NCBI GenBank assembly: GCA_037951105.1
Contig: JBAMJV010007503.1
Location: 105,800-169,799 of the forward strand
DNA: 64,000 nucleotides
DNA from: Echinarachnius parma
Lineage: Eukaryota; Echinodermata; Echinoidea; Clypeasteroida; Echinarachniidae
Direction of reading: 5' to 3'
Shown here: positions 23,072-34,920 of the stretch, in pieces
Position numbering within the stretch: the first letter of the stretch is position 1
How the letters are laid out: each line of letters begins with the position of its first letter
The notes under the pieces: model-generated
What the model was told of the DNA's origin: nothing
Databases searched by the model: none
What the model saw: only the letters and a program-made list of their open reading frames with translations
Translations under genes and position numbers: made by a program

Positions 23072-23394
23072 GTAACATGTCTCTTTTTAAAGAGAGACGT
23101 TGTTGTTGCTAATACCATTTTCCTACTGGCTTCTGTTGTTATGACACCAAGAAAATAACAACGGTAGAATGATATTGACCGTTGACTGATCATTTCATCC
23201 CTCTTTTCATCAGACATTTCTCAGGAACTCTTTCATGTTGAGTGTTTCATCAGTGCGGCTGACACTGATGGAATTATTAAACTCTCTGGAGCACTCTTTA
23301 ACCAAAATGTCACGTTTAGTCACAGGACATGAGGGATGGTGTGTGTGCATGGCTGTGAATCATCCTTATATCATAGTACATTGTATTTTAGGCC

Positions 23395-23580
23395 ATCTTC
23401 AATGATCTTAACATTGTCAAAATCCTCAACCCTTACGTACAACTGTAGATGTAGAACTCTAGAGGTTCTCACATACCTCATTGTAAGCGTATTACCAATA
23501 GAAGCGTGGAACAGCCTTCAGTTTTCCGAATTTCTCTTCTGTTATATATTTATAAAATAAGGGAATACATTTTGGAATCG
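23395..23580 (+). mobile_element. Family A MITE fragment
   Basis: Only the first half is recognisable: TTAACATTGTCAAAATCCTC, then AGGTTCTCACATACCTCATT and GCGTGGAACAG. Termini are missing. Confidence 0.55.
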
Positions 23581-24425
23581 GAGAGATCCACTAAAAAGAA
23601 ATGCTTGTAAATTGTTGGAACCCTCAAATAATAATCAAGACTAATTAGTAAATTTATTAAATAAACAAGTCTGTTATTAAACATGTTTATATTTAATCAT
23701 ATAGGCCAAGACCTAGTCTAGATGTAAGTTGTAACCATGTTGTTTACTCAAATAAGGACAGATCTAAGGTCAAATCTCAAGAGGTGGTGCCTGCACCTGA
23801 TGGACTTTGGTATTACATTTATCACATTCATAATATGACTCTGGTGATTGTTGATGTTGTAAAAATCCTGATTAGGCGTCCCATAAATCTAAACATTAGA
23901 TAAATACCACAACACACCTGAGCAACTTCGTGCCTGGGTTGTCTCATTGTCTGGATTATATTGTATTTTTTGTTTTGACAGCTGATTTCAAAACAATACC
24001 TCCAATAAAAGTCAGTAATCCGAGCTACATGTACAAGTATGTATAGAAATAATAATGATTTGTTCATTGTCAGCAGAAATAGTTTTCTGTAAAGGTTTTG
24101 GTTCTTACATGTAAGTGAATATAACAATCTTGAAATATGGTGTCATAAAATGAGTTACAGTTAAATATTATCATGAGTACAACATACAAATATTTTTCTT
24201 CATAATCAGATCCATACATGTTCGAAGAAATACTTTTCTCACAATTTCTCATGTTCCAAGAAACATTTTTTCGGGCAAATTCTCATGTTCTGTTGAAACC
24301 TAGAATCAAGTACTGTACGTCAAATGGCTTAGGCCAGCATAATGTCTGTTCTCCTTGACCTAATCATAATTGCTTTCAAATTGATACACATACATTGTGA
24401 AAACGTTGTCATATGTCAGGTTTCC

Positions 24426-24714
24426 CAGTGGTATAGTTGCTGGGGGGGGGGGGGGGGGGGGCATGTGCCCCCCAATAATTGGACAATCAATGAAAAATAT
24501 AAAAATAATATAAAGAGAAAATCCTTACAAAAATAAAGAAAAAAATAGTGTGTGCCCCCGAATAATTTGCATGCCCACCCCCTCCCCCCTATCAGCCCTA
24601 TCATGCTTACAAAAATGAAGAAAAAGATAGTTTGTGCCCTCCAAATTATTTGGGTGACCACCCCCCCCCCCCCCCACCCCCCAAAAAAAGAAGCCCAACC
24701 ATGCTACGCCATTG
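24426..24714. mobile_element. hAT-like poly-G MITE
   Basis: CAGTGGTATAGTTGCTGGGG at the left and CCAACCATGCTACGCCATTG at the right. Between the G and C tracts are two related inner segments containing AATAATTTGCATGCCC and AAATTATTTGGGTGACC. The duplication is no longer clear. Confidence 0.78.
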
Positions 24715-24793
24715 ATGTTTAATACCTCACCTTATTTTTTTATAATCCTCAGCTGGATTTCCTAGTAAAATGTCTAGGTCGCTGTGGTACGAT

Positions 24794-25140
24794 TTAAAGT
24801 GATCGTTAACTTCTTAAGATTTTTTTCTCCAAAAGTGATATTTGAGACTTCAATCATATACCAATATCATTGTAAGATTGTACTGAAAGATGTGTTATAG
24901 TTTCATAGACAATAAACAGTGATTACCTATTGTAAAAAGTGAACATTGATGTAAGATTTTACCTAATACCCATTTATTATTTTTTTTACCTCAATTGATA
25001 TCTCTGGTTAGGGGGATATATGAAAAATCATAACCCATTTCATTCTTCTGTTGCCATAAGCCAAACAAACAGCAAGGTACAAAAGAAATGTGGAAGCTCC
25101 AAGTGATTTTGGTTGAACTTTACAAAAATTAATGGTTAAA
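24794..25140 (+). mobile_element. TTAA MITE family B (copy 3)
   Basis: It begins TTAAAGTGATCGTTAACTTC and shares GAGACTTCAATCATATACCA and GGAAGCTCCAAGTGATTTTG with copy 2. The right end has decayed near GGTTAAA. Confidence 0.75.
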
Positions 25141-25299
25141 TGACAATAACTCTCTGCCTCAGATATCATCATAAATCTTCTTCTTTACCATAACATTTCA
25201 AGGATCTATGTAATATGTGAAGTCTGATAAAAATGTATGATAAAACTAGAGGAAGCCCAATTTTCTATGTTTATTTTCATTATTTGTGCTTGTTTTACT

Positions 25300-26275
25300 T
25301 GGCAGATGATGGAATGAAATGGGGTTGGGTCAGGTCACTGTGAACAGGGTGAAGGGGTGAAGGGTGGATGATAGGAGAATCAAAGAATGAGCAAGCCAGA
25401 TATTATTTAGAAACGTGGGCCAATATTCATAAAAAGTCCAATTTGTATGATGTGGATATGTTATTAACACAAAGTGTTTTACTTGATAACTAGGGTTAAC
25501 TTAGTTGGTACCTCATGCTAAACCAGCTAACCCTTGTTGGGGACTAGGATAAACTGTTTGTAGCACACTAAACTGTATCATTTAAATGCACTTAGGGTGG
25601 AACTTAGCTAGCTGGGTTTTATGAATATGGGCCCAGAGGAATATGGCTCAAACTTTGGCATTAAAATGTTAAAGGCACCTTTTTAAAGTGGGGTTGTGCA
25701 GGATACACAGAAACATACATACAGTAGCTCTTAGACCTGTTTACTTAGCCATGAGGAAACGGGGTCAGGTCAGGTCAGTGAGGGGGTGGTGGAGTCAGGT
25801 GGACTGGTGGATGATAGGAAAGGCAAAGCAGAAGCAAGCTAGATATCTTTGAGAAACCAGATGAAGATGGCTCAAACTGTTGGTATTAAAGGCACCTTTT
25901 TAAAGTGGGGTTGTGCAAGATACACAAACACATATATACATACAGTAGCTCTTAGACCTGCTTACTTGGCCGATGATGGAACGGGGTCGGGTCAGGTCAG
26001 AGAAGGGGTGGTGGACTGGAAGATGATATGAGAGGCAAAGCAGGAGCAAGCTAGTATATCTTTCAGAAATCAGAGGAATATGGCTCAAACCTTGGTATTA
26101 AACCAAAGGCACCTTTTTAAAGTGGGGTTGTGCAAGATACACAAACACGTACATTATACAGTAGCTCTTAGACCTGCTTACTTGGACGATGATGGAACGG
26201 GGTCGGGTCAGGTCAGAGAAGGGGTGGTGGACTGGTGGATGATTGGAGAGGCAAAGCATGAGCAAACCAGATACC
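25300..26275 (+). repeat. 217-bp tandem array, four units, first split by a MITE
   Basis: AAAGGCACCTTTTTAAAGTG recurs at 25671, 25888 and 26105, a 217-base period. Each unit also holds GTAGCTCTTAGACCTG, GATGATGGAACGGGGTC and GGTCAGGTCAG. A more diverged unit lies before and around the MITE (25300-25416 and 25635-25670). No function is evident. Confidence 0.88.
25417..25634. mobile_element. MITE with GGGCCAATATTCATAAAA ends, inside a tandem array
   Basis: GGGCCAATATTCATAAAA and TTTTATGAATATGGGCCC are inverted ends around about 180 bases. It interrupts a unit of the 217-bp array: the host unit continues with AGAGGAATATGGCTC directly after it. Confidence 0.8.
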
Positions 26276-26345
26276 AGAACGCCAAGTCTGTCAAATTCTG
26301 CTTGATCTTTGACAGTTCATAAATAATTGCTGATACTGTGATATT

Positions 26346-26542
26346 TAGTGGCGTAGCTGGGGGAGGGGGGGGGGGGGGGGGTGGCACGGCCTGTACCCAC
26401 CCACCCCCCCCCCCCCCCCCCCCAATAATTTGACAGATGACAGTAACAAACATAAGGGGGAAATATGTGACATAATTAAGAAATACATGAGGAGTGCACC
26501 CCCCCCCCCCCCCCCCCTCAGTTCCACTACACTACGCCACTG
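26346..26542. mobile_element. hAT-like poly-G MITE
   Basis: Left TAGTGGCGTAGCTGGGGGAG and right CACTACACTACGCCACTG. Three long G/C tracts lie inside. The 8-base flanks GTGATATT and TTGATAGT agree at six positions, an aged duplication. Confidence 0.8.
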
Positions 26543-27469
26543 TTGATAGTACAGTTATTTTTTTATGATACCATCATAATAAAACGTTTGCCCAAACTAG
26601 GAGCTTGTCACTTGGACGTCAAGTGGGTAGGTCTATAGTATAAACAACTTGAGAAGAGATTGGGATGAGTGTGTGTATCAGCATAGAACTATTAGTAGTA
26701 GGTCTATGGTATCAGAAGAGGCCTTCTGTTATCAAACAAGCCTTTCACAGAACAACTTAGTAATCATACTGTATTTGATAGTGCTGTGAATCTGTTATTG
26801 TTAGTTCCAACTTCTAAATCATTTTGCATTAGTGGAGAATTTGTCAATTGACAATGCAAAGTTACCATTGTGAGATTAATGAATAATCAATTAATCATAC
26901 AGACTTGCTGAATGATGTTTTGTAAAACCTTTACAATTTTAAAATCTCTTAACTCATTTTCCCTACATACAGCTCCAGTGTCTAATTAAATCGGTTAATA
27001 AGCACTGCAAAAATAAGCATCACATTTTTTTCTTTCTTCCTGGGTAGAACTATTTAAATGTGTTATTTCTTTTCAAAGTTGAATAAATTTTTCAATAAAA
27101 CAAATGTATATTTTATTTGTTGTGTATGAAAAACATGAAAGCGGCGATTATATAATTGTTGGAAGAAATTCAAGGTTTCTGACCATTTCAATTTCATTAA
27201 CATATAGGTCAATATAGTCTACACATGATATACAGTACTTTCGGATCATATCATCATGAATTTTCTAAGAGCAAGTCATGAGTTTCAGATACTACAGGCT
27301 CGCCCTGCGGTGGTTGTTAGGGAAATCATCAATAATTAAGGCACATTTAGTTTAATTAAATGCTAGTGTAGGTAAGGCAAATGCAGCAAATTAGTGCCTT
27401 CCCCCAATTATATCTTAAAATAGAGCCTTAACTGATGTTGTTTTCCATATCCTCCAAAAGACCATAACC
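26543..27469. other. Stretch without recognised gene
   Basis: AT-rich unique sequence. An acceptor-like CATTTTCCCTACATACAG ends near 26972 without a convincing donor. Confidence 0.45.
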
Positions 27470-28651
27470 AGTGGCGTAGACAGGTTCTTACACCTGGGGG
27501 GGATGATTTGCCGTTCACCGGACCAAGACCAATTTGTTCGCGGCCGAGACCATGCACCTGCCGAAATATTTCGAGACCAAGTGGCTCAGGAGGGGGGGGG
27601 GGGGGGGGGGGGTTGAATGTTAAGATGGTCGTGACCAGGCGGGCCGGAAGCAGTTTTGGATTGGGGGGGGGGGGGGGGGGGCAAAACCTAGGGGGGCTCA
27701 CGATTTTGTGTGTGTAGGCCTAGGGGCTCATGCACAAACACACTCACAGTGCTGCCAACTTTGAGCCAGATGTGAGAGTGAGACATTGCAAGGAGCGAAG
27801 CGACCAAGCCCGAGGGAGCGAAGTGACTGAGCGGGGGGAGGGTGTGGGAGGGGGTGTCCCCCCTCCCACGGTAGGGAGCTTTTGCATTTTTAGACTTGAA
27901 AATGCGCAATCTGGTGCTTACCTAGATAGGAAATTCGGGCTTAAAATTGACTGTATCTGGGAAAAGCGTGTTATGATTTGATCGACCAGAAATTGTAAAT
28001 ATATTTTCACGAAGAAAACAAATAATTTGCACACTAATGAATATGCACCCGAACACAAACACAAATATTGTATTTATATTTAGCGTCATACACAGTTCCA
28101 ACATCACCATATGCCACATTATGTATGATCTAACAACTTAGCCTATATTGCCAAGAATGAGTCCCGACGGGCAAAGCTACCGAGGGCTGGGGCAGAGCCA
28201 AATATAGGGAGGGTTTGGGAGGGGGTATCCCCCTCCCACGGAGAATATTTTGCATTTATATAATATACTTGAAATGGTGCAATTTGGTGCACGTCACACA
28301 AGCAGCCAGAGCAATGCCAGCCTACACTGGAACTACGTGGCCCGGTATACAGAAAAAAATACTCACCCAAGACCATACGCAATTTACACAACAAACTGAG
28401 ATAATCTGTTCGCGCGCGAAGCGCGCAGCGAAAATTGAAAATGGATGTATACATTACTTTGTTAACGTTAGAATTAACAAGTCTTAGCTCATACAACTAA
28501 TGTTTTCTTTCCCACTCGTATACAGATACATACAGAAACCAATATATCCTTCCCTAAAAACCTGGGGGGGATGATTGTACACGTCATCCCCCCCCACCTT
28601 GTGAGGTGGGGGGATGCATCCCCCTCATCCCCCCCGTTGTCTACGCCCCTG
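27470..28651. mobile_element. Possible 1.2-kb composite between CAGTGGCGTAGACAGG ends
   Basis: CAGTGGCGTAGACAGG (27471) has an inverted partner TTGTCTACGCCCCTGC (about 28637-28652). Near each end is CCTGGGGGGGATGAT. Inside are poly-G CAGGCC-type sequence (27490-27682) and the duplicated module described separately. No duplication of the target is visible, so the two ends may belong to different insertions. Confidence 0.45.
27770..28310 (+). repeat. Direct duplication of a GC-rich module
   Basis: GGGTGTGGGAGGGGGTGTCC, then CCTCCCACGG, TTTTGCATTT, ACTTGAAAATG and GCAATCTGGTGC occur in order at 27840-27920. They recur at 28205-28292 with small changes. The first unit is preceded by GGAGCGAAGCGA and GGAGCGAAGTGA. 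The two units are about 365 bases apart. Identity of the module is unknown. Confidence 0.65.
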
Positions 28652-28876
28652 CACGGTTGTACAGAACGTAACCAAGTTGGCGTCGAAGAAATTAATATAC
28701 GGCCTACAAAGTCTTTATTATTCCTAAGGGGAAAATGAAGAACATAATTGCGGCTATAACTGGAAAGTGGAATGTTCATGCCGAAAAATCTATACACGTA
28801 ACGATGACTTATGACATATGTACCATATATATTCGATGATGCTCCTTTGCAATGAAGGGCTGGATTTATATAGCGC

Positions 28877-29418
28877 TTAAAGGGATAGTTGAGTATTGGT
28901 CAAACTTAACTTTAGTAACAATAACCTGCACCATTACGGTACAAAATAATAGTTATAACTTCACCATGCTCGAAAAAGTATAAACAATTTCAAACGACTA
29001 AGTAAAACCCCTATTATCATTCAAAAAGAGCCGTTACAACTCAAGAGGGCGCTCTCTAAAAAATAATTGGTTTTAGCCATTTTTCATACAAAATTGTGCA
29101 TTTAATGTTTTGTTAAAATAATGATTCAATAGAGATATCATCAACAACTTTTTAAAAACCTATTCAGATTTTTTTCAAAGTAGTCTTCAAGCATTTTACA
29201 AAATTTTTCTAAAAATTCAAAATATCCCCTGGTGAAGAATTTTTGAATAAAAATATGTTTATGGATATTTCAGCCGTTTCTGAACCGATTTTGTTGAAAT
29301 AAAGTTTATTCTGTCATTAAAATTGTATGTTCTTTCAAATTTGACAGTCAGTTTTTCATTATCTCACAAAAAAATATTTTGTGAAATGCCCCCCTATACC
29401 AACACTGAACTATCCTAC
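28877..29418 (+). mobile_element. Non-autonomous DNA element, family F (copy 2)
   Basis: It begins TTAAAGGGATAGTTGAGTAT and ends ACACTGAACTATCCTA. The interior shares long blocks with the copy at 37912 in reverse (the CTGAACCGATTTTG and TTATCTCAC segments). The right TTAA is decayed. No ORF. Confidence 0.75.
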
Positions 29419-29659
29419 AGGGTTTCTTAGCGCTGATAAATAGTAATGATAACAAACGCAATATAATTATGAACAATGTACACCAATATGACGTAAATTT
29501 AAAAGAGACAACATACAATTATACTGTATAAACATGCTTTGATTGATCTAAATATAATCAAATACATAAGCAGTGCCAAACCATTTGAGAGCCCCCCCCC
29601 CCCCCCCCCCCACCCCCCCCCCATTATTCCAGCAATACTACGCTGCTGGTCAGGAATCA

Positions 29660-29889
29660 TACGGTCAAACCTGTCCATAGCAGCCAACCTGCCTACTCAG
29701 GCCAACAAATAAGATCCACTGCATAGAAAAACAATGTTTTCGATCCTGTCTATAGGGTTACCTGTCTACAGTGGCCATTTTGCGTGTTTCCCTTCGGTGG
29801 TCACTATACACAGGTTTGACAGTGTCACCTGTCTACAGTTTCCACTTTTCTTGTTTCCCTTGGTGGTCACTATACACGGGTTGACTGTA
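29660..29889. mobile_element. MITE with TACAGTCAAACCTGT ends (copy 2)
   Basis: It runs from ACGGTCAAACCTGTCCATAG to GGGTTGACTGTA. The right end segment (ACCTGTCTACAGT...GGTGGTCACTATACAC) is present twice in tandem, so this copy has a partial internal duplication. Confidence 0.72.
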
Positions 29890-30106
29890 TTTTGCTAGAC
29901 GTTAAAATGTAGGCCTATCTGCATTAGATATGAACTCTCTTTGCTGATCTTGCTTTGTCCGCTAATATACACTGTAGTTCCCGTGCCAAGTATGCCAAGT
30001 GGCACATACAAAGGTCGATAATACACAAGTCTATCATACATTTGGATACATGTTTTTGCCTTTTATTCATGACCACACATGACCACACGGGGGATGGCAC
30101 TTTTCA

Positions 30107-30266
30107 GGATCCTGTGTCATAAAACTTTTCCAATTGTTGTTAGTGTCCAATTATTGTAACTGCTCTGGCAAAAGCCACTCAGTATGTAGCATTTTAGCTG
30201 TTGCCATGGTAGTTACAATAATTGGACACTTACAATGATTGGAAAAGTTGTATGAAACGGAGCCCA
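30107..30266. mobile_element. MITE with GTTTCATAAAACT-type ends (copy 1)
   Basis: Inverted arms: GTCATAAAACTTTTCCAATT...AGTGTCCAATTATTGTAACT, mirrored by AGTTACAATAATTGGACACT...GGAAAAGTTGTATGAAACGG. Related to 45919-46083. Confidence 0.75.
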
Positions 30267-30879
30267 GATGGAGGTATAATAGTCTGTACTGTTATTTAAA
30301 GTAAGAACGCAATATTTTATGCTGATTGCTGAACATTTCTTTTATTTTCAATTTCTATCGCATAGAGACATACTTGATCATCTATTCGCGTTACAAAAAC
30401 GACATTATTATTATTATTTTGTATACGTCAACTCGCGCAGTATTTCTTTCTATTTGGTGGTATTTGTTTTAAGACCGATAGGTGCTAACCTGTAAATAAT
30501 TCAAATGTTCCACTTATCAGTACTGGGTTATCTGTATGAAATTCCTCCCTCTTATTTGTTAATTTTACTCCTCTTATTTGTTCATTTTACTCGGTTTTCG
30601 TTTATCTGAAAGTATTACATGTGGTACTGGCTAAAGAGGCATTTAATCTGCTAATTTAGCAGATCGACCCAATAAGTATATAATTTTCTATAGCAAATAA
30701 CGACATCTCACCCATGTGTTATAAAGATAGAAACGGTTTTAACAACTTGGCATAGTTTGAGTCACTTTCTTAGCAATCGCGAGGTCAGACAATCTTGACT
30801 TGCCTAACATTGTTTGGAACCACATTACCCATGACTATAAATAGATGTGACGTAACGCTTCGGTACAATTAATGTCACC

Positions 30880-31267
30880 TTAAAGGGATCTAGTAACTTT
30901 GTTGACAAGTGCAAAAAGTGATGCGTTGTTAATAGAATGTATATTGGTGTGATCTTATATGTTCAGAAAGTAATGTGTGAACATTTCAAGTTAATTGGAT
31001 ATTATTTGGCCGAGAAATGAGTGAAAATGCAAAGCGATATTCACTAATTCATTGCTCTTATACACGGCTGAAAAGGTCCCGTAGATAATTTCATATCCGA
31101 ACACTCCAATCGTAAATATCTTTTGAACGAAATGGAAATTTGAAAAACAGCAAACCTGTCCCATGCTTTTATTGTTAAGACTAATAAAACAAGGTATGAT
31201 GAGGGGAACCGCTATAATTGCAATCGGATTTTGAGGATTAGGACAATGTTACTGTAAGTCCCTTTAA
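30880..31267 (-). mobile_element. TTAA MITE family A, single copy
   Basis: TTAA occurs at 30880-30883 and 31264-31267. The ends are AAGGGATCTAGTAACTTTGT and its family partner ending GTAAGTCCCTT. The 388 bases align, in reverse, with the copy at 52810 over their whole length, including the GTGAAAATGCAAAG and GGAAATTTGAAAAAC blocks. Confidence 0.85.
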
Positions 31268-32815
31268 TGTAACCAATGATGGCACACGATGATAAACAAA
31301 ATGGGATGGGAAGGGGTGTGGGGCTAGGTTTTGCATTATAAGGGTCATAATGGCGTTAATATTATACACAATTAATGCCCCCGTGACAACTGGCGCCGCT
31401 TCGGCTTATACTAACCATTGGAATCTCTACTTAAATCGCACCTTTGTATTCCTCGTTTTGAACATTGGACTTAAATCAATTCACATCATGATATTGATCC
31501 AAAGCTGTGTGTGGATATAGGACGCTAAAACGATTATTAGTGTCGTACATATTGCGTCACCTTTATGGAGGCCGCTCACGTATAACATAGTAATATAATT
31601 ATGATGTGTTTGCACTTTTGCAGGCTAGCCTTTCTAATCTTGTAAAGATATTACGCACTTGTGAATGTCTTCAGCAGCATTTCCGGCAGTTCATATCAAG
31701 TACATCACGACCTGCTTCAGGTCACATATTATAGTACTTTTCGGTAAAATTCATCTGTAAAAGTAAAAGGAACACTGAGTCAGCTTACCAAGAAAGAATG
31801 CTTTGTCCAACGATCCATTCAATAACATGTACCATAACGTATATACACCCACTCAGATATAGTAACCAAAATAACATATTATTGGTATTTGTAATTATGC
31901 AGGCGGCTTTTATAATGTATGCCTTTATAATGTTCATTTTTTATTCAAATTACTTCCGATGAGTTACGTTAACTAGCCATTGTTAGCAGGTATTCTTTCT
32001 TTTAATTAATAACGACTTTTCTAGGCAATATTAATGTGTAATGCTAATTAATAATTTGAAATATTGAACAATTATGTTACAATTTCGGTGTCACATTTCT
32101 TCAATTACTAGTACATGAATGAGAGTCATTTGTTTCTTTTATGAAAATCCACATCTGGTAAATATCCAACTACGATGGATTGCATGCATCTTTGTCAAAA
32201 GGAGAAATGCATAAACCATAGCGATGTGTATGAACCATATACGATGAACTATAAACTATTATTATTTGTTTTAATTTTTTTTTATCAATTCAATATTGTT
32301 AAAACATAATGCATGCGGGTTTTTTGTTTTTTTACATTTTACATGATAAATTACATATCAAAATGAAAGACTTTCTTGATTTACTCGGTTCGGACTTTGT
32401 ATTTCTTATGATAAATATGGGATTTTAATCCACAATCTTCATGCAATATTATCTGCTCCCGTGGGCTGTAAGGGATTATATGATTTCGATGAACCACCCG
32501 CAGGTGCTGGTAATGATACTCAGTCAACAAGGTTTTCTGTATCAGTGGACAGTGATTGTAGTAATACGTGCTATCTTCTTGGTTGATTACGTTTTGAGGC
32601 AAAGGAAAGGCGACATTTTGTGATGTGATCAGGTATTACAGTTATATACTACGACCAGCAAGGCAAGGGCATGGTACGCAGCATACAGGGAACTAATATA
32701 AACAAAGGATTGTAACCTTTACAAGGGCCACAATAAATTGCAATTAAGAATCCACTTGATCAATTTTTGATAAGTTTACAAGAACAGCTTACGTCATGAT
32801 TATGCAATGACCTCC
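31268..32815. other. Stretch without recognised gene
   Basis: AT-rich. Short frames on both strands at 32381-32623 show no domain. No repeat family was recognised. Confidence 0.5.
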
Positions 32816-32825
32816 AGGAAGAGCA

Positions 32826-33121
32826 CCGAGCATGGTGGCTTAGCGGTTAGAGTGTCCGCCTCATGCACGGGAGGTCCCGGGTTCGAACCCAGACCGGGTC
32901 ATACAAAAGACTTTAAAAATGGTACCCTCTGTCTTCTAGCCAGGCACTCGGCATTTATAGAATGGAGAAGGGAAAGTTAATCACACGAGTTACCAGATGA
33001 CTGGCCCCCTTCTGTAGCTTTCGCTACATCTAGTAGACGTGTGGCCTAGGGCTAATGAATCGGAGATAGGCGCCTCCTTATGTGCCAACATTGGCACGGG
33101 ATGGTCTTTAAATTTAACTCA
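32826..33121 (+). mobile_element. tRNA-derived SINE, full length, with 10-bp target duplication
   Basis: The first ~78 bases are tRNA-like. An A-box (TGGCTTAGCGG, 32836-32846) and a B-box within GGGTTCGAACCC (32879-32890) form an internal RNA polymerase III promoter. An unrelated body of about 200 bases follows, ending in the AT-rich tail TTTAAATTTAACTC. The insertion is flanked by a perfect direct repeat AGGAAGAGCA at 32816-32825 and 33122-33131, the signature of LINE-mediated retroposition. The intact boxes and duplication suggest a fairly recent insertion. The body was not matched to a named SINE family. The tRNA-like part carries a mismatched anticodon arm and is not a functional tRNA gene. 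Confidence 0.9.
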
Positions 33122-33823
33122 AGGAAGAGCAGCGGCCTACCAATAATGCTGTTGAATATTTGGCATTTTATCGTGTATATATACGATTCAAATTGTAATT
33201 TGCATAATGTTGATTTATATGAACAACAAACAAACGAGAAAAAAACACCCACAATTTGCTAATCGTAAATAATTTCGAATGACATCATTCTTCATTGTCC
33301 ACTAAATCAATAATAAACTTTATCTTCATAAATCTCTCAAGGGCACCATTGTTTTACCTTCTGCTCTTTGTCAATTTTATGTATAGATTGTAGTTTATAG
33401 GTGAATATCTTTGTCTTTAGCGCATCGTTTCCAGGTTTCGTATGTCAGTGGCGTACAGTGATTTTTACAGATTTATGGAGGGGGCACACTCTTTGTTTGT
33501 CTCTATTCTGTACTTTTTGTTTGTATTCTTTAATCGGTGATATTTCATACCGGTATACAATGGCCTCGAGTGATTTAACGTTGTGGGGATGGGGCTGGGG
33601 TACATTAATGACAACGGGACACACTCTCAGTTGTTGGTATATTTTTTGATTATTTGATCAGTGATGTTATATGAGCACTTTTCCCCGTGCCCCACCCCCA
33701 CCCCCACGTAGCTATGATACCCTGCATAGTAGTACATTATCACCCTGCTTCATTTAGCGTCTGTTGTCAGTTTCTCAATTGCAAAAAACATGAAAACAGA
33801 ACATGCAGGGCATTAACCCATTA

Positions 33824-34149
33824 CAGGCCTGTAGCCAGGATTTTTCAAGGGGGCTGTGTAATTTACAAAACGGACCGAGACCGAACGTGGCCGAGACCGA
33901 GACCACTGGTTACGTGGTGTAATGGAGGGGGGGGGGGGGGGGGGTGGGGGGGGGGGGGGGGGGGGGGGGGGTCCGAAACCATTGGTTTAGATGGTCGAGA
34001 CCATCCGAGACCGGTATAAAAAGTGGACCCGAGACCGGCAAAAAGTGGACCTTTCTGAATTTGGGATGGGAGGGGGGGGGTGGGGGGGGGGGGGGGGGGG
34101 GGGGGGGGGGTGCGTACGCACCCGACGCACCCCCCTGGCTACGGGCCTG
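33824..34149 (+). mobile_element. CAGGCCNGTAGCCAGG poly-G element (copy 2)
   Basis: CAGGCCTGTAGCCAGGATTT opens and CCTGGCTACGGGCCTG closes the element. Inside are two massive G blocks (33926-33971 and 34070-34110) and the diagnostic GAGACCGAGACCACTGGTT and AAAAGTGGACCTTTCTGAAT. No ORF of significance: the long glycine frames are homopolymer artefacts. Confidence 0.85.
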
Positions 34150-34236
34150 CATTTAAGATGTTTTGATGTTAGTAATTCACTTATTCTCCGTAGACCCCAG
34201 TTCTGAACCTATTTTTTACCGCGGGGTGTACATAAT

Positions 34237-34920
34237 GGGCCGTATGCATAAAAACAAGCAATTGCTTGTGCTAGCCTTTTGCTTGAATAGGTATGCACAC
34301 AAACAAGCAATTGCTTGCAAGCAAAAGCTTTTTGCTTACAAGCTAACCAAACAAGCAATTGCTTAAAACCGTATGCATAAAACGAACCTTTTACTTGTCT
34401 TGATAAGCAATTGCTTGCGTTTTTTCAAGCACCTCCAGACCAGCTTGAGCTCTTGCTTACTAAGGACATTCGCGTTTTAGAATCAAGTTTTTATACCGTT
34501 TCAGGATGATTTAGAACTCCTGGTTCCAGAGGTTATGTTGTGATTACATATTTAATCAAATGGCTGTTATTTTAGACATTTATATCCATGTAGGCAATTT
34601 TGTTCATGATTTGAAAATATTTGCGTAAGAAAAATACTGTTGCAAGGTCGGGCACGACCAGGGAAAGCTGCTATGCAAGGGACTACACGACATTTGCATA
34701 CACTACGAATCCCCTTTGTTGTCATGCAGTGCGATGTTCGCACAACCGTAACGATGCTTTGTTCAACACGTAAGCAATTGCTTAGGCAGTGTAAGCAAAC
34801 GGTTTCAGCACAAGCAAAATCTTATGCATACGAAATTAAGCAATTGCTTGAACTTGATCTTTTGCTTAACAAGCTCTTGCTTGTGCTTGAAGCAATTGCT
34901 ACGTTTTATGCATACGGCCC
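34237..34920. mobile_element. DNA element with seven AGCAATTGCT subterminal palindromes
   Basis: Inverted ends GGGCCGTATGCATAAAA and TTTTATGCATACGGCCC bound 684 bases. The palindrome AGCAATTGCT occurs four times in the first ~180 bases and three times in the last ~155, with many half-sites (AAGCAA/TTGCTT). The middle (about 34430-34760) is free of it. Clustered subterminal repeats like this are typical transposase binding sites of hAT and similar transposons. No transposase is encoded, so the element depends on one elsewhere. Confidence 0.85.

Larger units (their letters stand above)
20581..24425. other. Gene-free background between MITEs
   Basis: Outside the family B, family C and family A copies listed separately, no gene was recognised. 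An acceptor-like CCCTCTTTTCATCAG ends at about 23214 but has no partner donor. Confidence 0.45.

Noticed and set aside
23215-23340. Exon after the CCCTCTTTTCATCAG acceptor-like site
   Set aside because: No donor follows and frames are interrupted, so the signal is not enough.
32826-32904. Functional tRNA gene
   Set aside because: The A and B boxes are good, but the anticodon arm is poorly paired, and the sequence continues into a SINE body flanked by a target duplication.
33687-34206. Glycine- or proline-rich frames around the long G tracts
   Set aside because: Homopolymer artefacts inside a TIR element.
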